DNA from: Schaalia odontolytica
GTDB lineage: Bacteria; Actinomycetota; Actinomycetes; Actinomycetales; Actinomycetaceae
NCBI RefSeq assembly: GCF_024584435.1
Contig: NZ_CP102197.1
Span: forward strand, 62,001 to 126,000
Length of the DNA stretch: 64,000 nucleotides
Reading direction: 5' to 3'
Shown: in pieces, positions 59,049 through 64,000 of the stretch
How the letters are laid out: every line of letters starts with the position of its first letter
Position numbering within the stretch: the stretch's first letter is position 1
Translations under genes and position numbers: made by a program
Notes under the pieces: generated by a model
What the model saw: the letters and a program-made list of their open reading frames with translations, nothing else
The model's database searches: none
Told to the model about the DNA's origin: nothing

Positions 59049-60557
59049 TCAGCGCGACTGGATCGACGCGATCCACTCCTCCACTTCTGCGATCGTTCGC
59101 GGGATGTCCTCGGAGATGCGGGTCACCGATCCGTCCGCGTTCACCACGACGTCGTCCTCGATGCGCACGCCGATGCCCCGATACTCCTCGGGAATCAACA
59201 GGTCGTCGGCGCGGAAGTACAGGCCAGGCTCGATCGTGAAGACCATGCCCGGCTCCAGGAGCGCGCCCTGGTAGAGCTCCGAGCGCGCCTTCGCGCAGTC
59301 GTGCACGTCCAGGCCCAGATGATGGCTGGTGCCGTGCGGCATCCAGCGGCGGTGCTGCTGGCCGCCGGGCGCAAGTGACTCCTCGGGGGTGACGGGCAGG
59401 ATACCCCACTCGTGCAGGCGCGCGGCGATGACGCCCATGGCGGCGTCGTGCACGTCCTTGAATCGGCAGCCCGGCTGGTTCGCGCGCGCCAGGGCTGCCT
59501 CGCAGGCGTCAAGCACCGCCTGGTAGACGCGGGCCTGGACCGGCGTGAAGCGACCGTTGACGGGCAGCGTGCGGGTGATGTCGGCGGTGTAGAGGGAATC
59601 AACCTCGATGCCGGCGTCGACGAGCACCAGGTCGCCCTCGCGGACCTCGCCGTCGTTGTCGATCCAGTGCAGGGTATTCGCGTGGTTGCCCGACGCGGCG
59701 ATCGTCTCGTAGCCCTCGCCGTTGCCCTCCTCGCGGGCGACCGCCCGGAAGGCCCCCTCAATGACGCGCTCGCCCCTGCGGTGGCCGACTGCGCGGGGCA
59801 GGACGCGGATGATGTCCTCGAAGCCGGCCTTGGTCGCCGCAACGGCACGCCTCATTTCCTCGAGCTCGAAGGCATCCTTGGTCAGGCGGATCTCGGAGAG
59901 GCGCTCCTCGAGTGCCTCGTCCTCCTCGCGGGCGTCCTCACCGGCAGGCAGACCCGCCTGAGCGCGCACCTCGTTGACCATGTCCTCGATGCGCGCGTCA
60001 ACGCCGCGCACGATGCGCAGCGCGACGGTGCCCGCGTCCTTGGCGAGGGCGTCGCGCAGGGTGTCGATGTGGCGGGTCTCCAGGCCGGTCGCGGCGGAGA
60101 GCTCTTCCAGCGAGGGACGCGCCCCCACCCAGAACTCGCCGTATCGGGCGTCGGCGTAGAACTCCTTGGAGGAGCGCGAGGCGCGGGGCTTGAAGAACAG
60201 GAGGGGCGTGTGCGTGCCGTCCTCATTGGGCTCGAGGACGAGGACGGTGTCAGCCTCCTTCTCCGCGCCCAGGCCCGACAGGTGCGCGAAGGCGGAGTGG
60301 GCGCGGAAACGGTAGTCGCAGTCGTTGGAGCGGACCTTGTAGGGACCGGCGGGCACGACGAGGCGTTCACCCGGGAAAGGGGCGCCGGCCTTGAGGGCGC
60401 GGGCGGACAGGAAGTCGGCGACGGGGTCGCGCTCGGGCAACTCGCTGGGGCGCGGAGCCCACCCGGTGCCGATGAAGTCACGGAAAGCGGAGGACTGGGG
60501 TTGACGGGAGCGGCTCTCGCCGCGGTCGGCCATGGACTGGGAAGCTTCTTCACTCAT
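59049..60557 (-). CDS. pepP: Xaa-Pro aminopeptidase (M24B)
   Basis: The 502-residue protein has the AMP_N domain (residues about 60-200, with FRAHSAFAHLSGLG) and the M24 pita-bread domain. Metal ligands can be seen in LVDAGIEVDSLYTADITRT (two Asp), HGTSHHLGLDVHD (His), VFTIEPGLYF (Glu) and GVRIEDDVVV (Glu). It releases N-terminal residues before proline. I use the ATG at 60557, seven bases after TAGAAT, rather than the upstream ATG at 60620. Confidence 0.93.
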   Translation of the reverse strand: MSEEASQSMADRGESRSRQPQSSAFRDFIGTGWAPRPSELPERDPVADFLSARALKAGAPFPGERLVVPAGPYKVRSNDCDYRFRAHSAFAHLSGLGAEKEADTVLVLEPNEDGTHTPLLFFKPRASRSSKEFYADARYGEFWVGARPSLEELSAATGLETRHIDTLRDALAKDAGTVALRIVRGVDARIEDMVNEVRAQAGLPAGEDAREEDEALEERLSEIRLTKDAFELEEMRRAVAATKAGFEDIIRVLPRAVGHRRGERVIEGAFRAVAREEGNGEGYETIAASGNHANTLHWIDNDGEVREGDLVLVDAGIEVDSLYTADITRTLPVNGRFTPVQARVYQAVLDACEAALARANQPGCRFKDVHDAAMGVIAARLHEWGILPVTPEESLAPGGQQHRRWMPHGTSHHLGLDVHDCAKARSELYQGALLEPGMVFTIEPGLYFRADDLLIPEEYRGIGVRIEDDVVVNADGSVTRISEDIPRTIAEVEEWIASIQSR

Positions 60558-60638
60558 GCCGCCCATTCTACGGCGGCGCGACATCGCCTGGCAGGCGTAT
60601 GCGGCCCAGGGGGCTGCCACTGATGCGAGCGAGCGCCC

Positions 60639-61637
60639 CTAGTCCTGGAGCGTGAGTTCGCCCGCGATGGATGTGCCCATCCACCGAGCGAGGTCCTGGT
60701 CCCGCACCCCCTGGGACAGGAGGAAGACGGTCTTGGCATACAGCGCCTCCAGCGTCATGTCGTGAGCGCCGATCGCCCCCAGCTTGGCCAGCGCGTCCCC
60801 GGCTTCGTAGTGGCCGAGCATGACCTCTGCCTGGTAGCACTGGGAGGCGACGATGATCGGCACTCGCGCTTCCGTCAGCTCGGCCAGGACGCCGACGAAG
60901 CCGGGCTCGGACGCGGGAATATTCCCGACGCCGAAGGCCCGCAGGATCAGCGCGTCGGGGTGCGCCGTGGTCATTGCCCGTAGCCTGGCGGCGCTCATGC
61001 CCGGAACAACATCGACCACGGCAATGTCCTGGCGCGCGTAGGGCAGGGGAGAGGCCCAGCCGGTGCCCGCGTGGGGCGTCCCGTACCAGCGCCACGGCGC
61101 GCCCGTGCGGGCCACCGGGGAGACGGAGGGGGATTCGAAGCCCCGGAACGCCCAGGACGAGGTCTTGGTGGCCCGATTGCCCGCCAGCAGTTTGTGGCCG
61201 AAGAAGAGCATGACGCCCCTGGCGCGGCGCGACATCGCCGCGCGCAGGGCTCCCGTCACGTTCGCCGAGGCATCCGATCCGACGACGCCCAGCGGGTACT
61301 GGGATCCCGTGATGACGACCGGCTTGCCCAGGTCCGCCAGCGCGTAGGACAGGGCGGCCGCCGTGTAGGCCATGGTGTCCGTTCCGTGAAGGACGAGGAA
61401 GGCGTCGGCCTGCGTCGCGTGGGCGGTGATGTCGTCGATGATCGTCTGCCAGTCCTCGGGGGTTGCCTCCGAGGAATCGATGAGGGGGTCGAGGACGGAC
61501 ATCGAGATGTTGGAGGCCACCTCGATGCCGTCGAGCTGGGAGCTGAACCATCCCTGCAGGTCCGCGCCGGGACGCAGGCCCTCCGGGGAGTCGATCATGC
61601 CGATCGTGCCGCCGGCGTAGGTCACGTGAAGACGCAC
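60639..61637 (-). CDS. L-asparaginase, type I/II superfamily
   Basis: A 332-residue enzyme with both nucleophile-containing motifs: VTYAGGTIGMIDSPEG (first catalytic Thr) and VLHGTDTMAYTAAAL (second Thr and Asp). A conserved KPVVITGSQYPLG is present. It lacks a signal peptide, so it is the cytoplasmic form that converts asparagine to aspartate and ammonia. GTG start with AAAGGAA upstream. Confidence 0.92.
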   Translation of the reverse strand: MRLHVTYAGGTIGMIDSPEGLRPGADLQGWFSSQLDGIEVASNISMSVLDPLIDSSEATPEDWQTIIDDITAHATQADAFLVLHGTDTMAYTAAALSYALADLGKPVVITGSQYPLGVVGSDASANVTGALRAAMSRRARGVMLFFGHKLLAGNRATKTSSWAFRGFESPSVSPVARTGAPWRWYGTPHAGTGWASPLPYARQDIAVVDVVPGMSAARLRAMTTAHPDALILRAFGVGNIPASEPGFVGVLAELTEARVPIIVASQCYQAEVMLGHYEAGDALAKLGAIGAHDMTLEALYAKTVFLLSQGVRDQDLARWMGTSIAGELTLQD

Positions 61638-61843
61638 GATGCGTTCCTTTCTGAGGCGTCATCCTAGTTTCCTACAGACACCGATGGTGCGCCCTGCCTG
61701 GTCATTCATCGGACGCGTTGCGGTGGCGCCGAGAGAGGCGACGAATCGAGGAAGACGAGGGCGGGAGGGCAGAGCATCGCGGGAGCGCGGGCGGCGGGCG
61801 GAAGAGCCCGCTCCGAAACGGTTGTGTGATCGGGCTAATGGGG

Positions 61844-61849
61844 TAGTCT
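61844..61849 (+). promoter_or_regulatory. -10 box TAGTCT that selects the PHP gene start
   Basis: TAGTCT ends six bases before GTG 61856 but only three before ATG 61853, so by the spacing seen elsewhere in the window the GTG is the likely start. Confidence 0.5.
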
Positions 61850-61855
61850 CAGATG

Positions 61856-62701
61856 GTGAAGCGAATCGATCCCCACACGCACAGCGCCTACTCCGATGGG
61901 ACAGACACCCCCGCGCAGCTCCTCGCAGCCGCCGCGCGCGCGGGGCTGGACGCGATTGCTCTGACCGACCATGACACGACCGACGGGTGGGACGAGGCCT
62001 GCGCTGCCGTATCCGCAACGGGCGTGAGCCTCATCCGTGGCGCCGAGATCTCGTGCTCGGCATCGGGAATCTCCGCCCACCTTCTCGCCTACCTCTTCGA
62101 TCCGGCCAACCCCGGCCTTCTCGACGTCTTTCGACGCACCCGCCAGGACCGCGAGACGCGCGCGCGGCGCATCGTGGACAACCTGTCGGCCGACTATCCT
62201 ATCTCCTGGGAGGACGTGCTCGACTTCGCCCCCGAGGGCGGCCCGGTCGGGCGCCCCCACATCGCCGACGCGCTCGTGAGAGCCGGTTGCTTCCCCGATC
62301 GCGGTGCCGCGTTTGTTCACGCCCTGCACCCCTCCGGCCCCTATTACGTGCACCACTGGGCGCCCGACCCGGTCGAGGCAGTGCGCCTCGTGCTCAAGGC
62401 CGGCGGTGTGCCCGTTCTGGCCCACCCTCGCGCTCGCGGGCGTTCGCGTCTGCTGCCCGAGGCGGTGATCGGCGACATGGCGGATGCCGGGCTCTTCGGG
62501 ATCGAACGAGACCATCGCGATCACGGCCCCCAGGACCGCGCGGACGTCGAACGCATCGGCGGCGAACTCGGGCTGGCGCTCTTCGGCTCCTCGGATTACC
62601 ACGGCAGCGGCAAGCCGAATCGCATCGGCGAGAACACGACCGACCCCGCGACGATTGCCGAGGTCGTTAAGCGCGGGTACATCGGGGTGGTCGAGCCGTG
62701 A
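61856..62701 (+). CDS. PHP domain phosphoesterase
   Basis: The 281-residue protein starts RIDPHTHSAYSDGTDTP with the first metal-binding His pair, followed by ALTDHDTTDGWDEA, IRGAEISCS, VLAHPRARGR and GSSDYHGSGKPN, the complete PHP ligand set. Close relatives are 3',5'-nucleoside bisphosphate phosphatases and RNase AM (TrpH/YciV). The stop overlaps the marC start by 4 bp. Confidence 0.9.
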   Translation: MKRIDPHTHSAYSDGTDTPAQLLAAAARAGLDAIALTDHDTTDGWDEACAAVSATGVSLIRGAEISCSASGISAHLLAYLFDPANPGLLDVFRRTRQDRETRARRIVDNLSADYPISWEDVLDFAPEGGPVGRPHIADALVRAGCFPDRGAAFVHALHPSGPYYVHHWAPDPVEAVRLVLKAGGVPVLAHPRARGRSRLLPEAVIGDMADAGLFGIERDHRDHGPQDRADVERIGGELGLALFGSSDYHGSGKPNRIGENTTDPATIAEVVKRGYIGVVEP

Positions 62702-63327
62702 GCTTCTTTGACGTCACGCTGTTTGCGACGGCGTTCGCGACCCTGACGGTCATCATGGACCCCATCGGGACCGTCCCGGTCTTCTTGGGGCTCACGAGCC
62801 GGTACGCGCCGCTCAAGCAGCGTCGCGCGGCGATCCAGGCGACCTCGGTGTCCTTCGGCGTGATCGTGACGTTTGCCATTCTGGGTGGGCAGATTCTCCA
62901 CCTCCTCCACATCTCCGTTGAGGCCCTCCAACTCTCCGGGGGAGTGCTCCTCTTCCTGGTCGCCATGGAGCTCCTCATGGGAACCGACTCCTCCTCTCCG
63001 GACACCGGTGACGAGGGGGTCAACGTCGCGCTCGTGCCCCTGGGTACGCCCCTGCTGGCCGGGCCCGGATCGATCGTTGCGGTCATGGTCGCGGTCGGCC
63101 AGGCGGGCAGCAACGTGGGGTCGTGGGTGGCCGTCCTGGTGGCGGTCGTCCTGGCGCACGTGGTGATGTGGCTGACCATGCGATTCTCGCTGATGCTCTC
63201 GCGTCTGCTGGGGCCGGGCGGAATCATGCTGCTCACCAAAATTTCGGGTCTGCTCCTGGCCGCGATTGCAACCCAGCTCATCATGGAGGGGATCTTCCGG
63301 TTCATCGCGGCAGCGAATGCCTCCTAG
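62698..63327 (+). CDS. MarC family membrane protein
   Basis: The 209-residue protein has six predicted membrane segments and the MarC signature near the start (TVIMDPIGTVPVFLGLT) with a similar second repeat (LGTPLLAGPGSIVAVMV). Despite the name, MarC proteins have no proven role in multiple antibiotic resistance; function unknown. GTG start overlapping the PHP stop (GTGA). Confidence 0.92.
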   Translation: MSFFDVTLFATAFATLTVIMDPIGTVPVFLGLTSRYAPLKQRRAAIQATSVSFGVIVTFAILGGQILHLLHISVEALQLSGGVLLFLVAMELLMGTDSSSPDTGDEGVNVALVPLGTPLLAGPGSIVAVMVAVGQAGSNVGSWVAVLVAVVLAHVVMWLTMRFSLMLSRLLGPGGIMLLTKISGLLLAAIATQLIMEGIFRFIAAANAS

Positions 63328-63518
63328 GCGATCGGGGCGGGTGGTCGGTATCACCCGCTGGCGCGGGGTGGCGGGGGAGTGCGGCGTGTCGCTTCGTGGA
63401 ATCTGTTCTCTTTGGTCAGGAAGTGTTGTATGGTGGCAGTGAACGTCGTGACGCGACACTGTCCGTACCGGTCAGGGTCACGCATTCATCCCTCACCACA
63501 TCCGTATCAGGAGAAATA

Positions 63519-64000
63519 ATGAAGAAGACGAGCTCGTCTCTGCTCGCCGCGACCGCGGCCCTCGGCCTGATCGCCGGTGCCGCCGGCGCCGCCATTGCTG
63601 CCGAACCTACCCCCGGCAGCTCGCCCTCGCCCTCGTCCCCGGCGACCGCCACCCCGGCCCCCGGCAACGGCGCGGACAACAACACTCCGGCCCCGCAGCC
63701 GTCTCAGGACACGCCGAGCACCCCTGCGCCTCCGAGCGCCACTCCGGCCCCGCAGCCGTCCCAGGACGCGCCGAGCACCCCTGCGCCTTCCTCGCCCGCG
63801 GCCGATCAGGGCGGCGCGGGCGCCAACTCCGGCCCCGTGGGCAGCACCGGCGTGACGACCCGCGGCCAGATCTCCAACGGCAACGGCCCGGCCCCGGTCT
63901 CCGCTCGTGGCGGCATTCGCAACACGAACACCCCCGCTGAGAGCGCGGCTCCGACCGGCCCGACCCTGGCCAACACCGGCTCCGCCGCGACGCTCGCCGC
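63519..64000 (+). CDS. Proline-rich sortase-type surface protein, 3' end beyond window
   Basis: The ATG at 63519 follows AGGAGAAATA. A signal peptide (KKTSSSLLAATAALGLIAGAAGAAIAA) leads into a Pro/Ala/Ser/Thr-rich stalk with a 19-residue unit (TPAPQPSQD-PSTPAP) repeated twice at 57-bp spacing (63684 and 63741). Near the window end comes PTLANTGSAATLAA, which looks like a sortase signal (variant of LPxTG) at the start of its hydrophobic segment. If so the mature protein is about 150 residues and is anchored to peptidoglycan. The end is not visible. Confidence 0.82.
   Translation, partial: MKKTSSSLLAATAALGLIAGAAGAAIAAEPTPGSSPSPSSPATATPAPGNGADNNTPAPQPSQDTPSTPAPPSATPAPQPSQDAPSTPAPSSPAADQGGAGANSGPVGSTGVTTRGQISNGNGPAPVSARGGIRNTNTPAESAAPTGPTLANTGSAATLA

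Overview
The window is about 64 kb of GC-rich, densely packed DNA from an actinobacterium, most likely an Actinomyces/Schaalia-type member of the Actinomycetales (inference from gene content). Pointers are HemQ-type (coproporphyrin-dependent) haem synthesis, two resuscitation-promoting-factor-like wall hydrolases, DUF3117, a sortase-type surface protein, and many genes with a -10 box 6-7 nt before the start codon and no Shine-Dalgarno sequence (leaderless transcripts).

Layout. 1-11.2 kb is accessory: a GNAT fragment, a minus-strand run (ABC exporter, small ORF, hydrolase, TetR, ADP-ribosylglycohydrolase, GyrI-like, TfoX-like), rarA, a broken fic gene, a second copy of the GNAT gene, a glycosyltransferase and a 5'-truncated second copy of the TetR gene. 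11.2-24.8 kb is mostly housekeeping: a hemH-hemQ open reading frame without a stop between the two halves, a secreted esterase, a uracil-DNA glycosylase-like protein, arfB, threonine aldolase, two toxin-antitoxin modules around a nitroreductase, a YkvI-like membrane protein, ogt, and an Na+/H+ antiporter. 25-37.5 kb holds a large MacB-like ABC exporter, DJ-1/PfpI, tatD, two rpf-like genes, an unusual 19-bp repeat array, rsmA, ispE and an ABC-F ATPase.

37.5-42.0 kb is the most unusual part. Three small helical ESX-type proteins precede a 596-residue protein with a WxG-like N-terminus and a C-terminal TNT (NAD+ glycohydrolase) domain. A free-standing second TNT-like domain and two related putative immunity proteins follow. 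The order resembles esxF-esxE-cpnT-ift of Mycobacterium tuberculosis. The 3' half is clearly lower in GC, and a 14-bp palindrome sits at the putative promoter. No secretion ATPase or other ESX core gene is in the window.

42.4-48.9 kb has a DUF1540 protein, a TetR regulator, tRNA-Gln(TTG), a glmU that lacks most of its acetyltransferase half, prs, rplY/ctc, a mannose-1-phosphate guanylyltransferase and a BMP-type lipoprotein. 48.9-51.1 kb is a restriction-modification island (NgoMIV-like endonuclease plus cytosine-5 methyltransferase) bounded by perfect 22-bp direct repeats that contain the stop codons of both neighbouring chromosomal genes.

51.1-64 kb is a conserved actinobacterial neighbourhood: dapE, a LOG-family protein, DUF3117, O-methyltransferase, mrp, DUF1003 and an MgtE-N/CBS protein, then a stress protein, Xaa-Pro aminopeptidase, asparaginase, PHP phosphoesterase, MarC and the start of a proline-rich surface protein.
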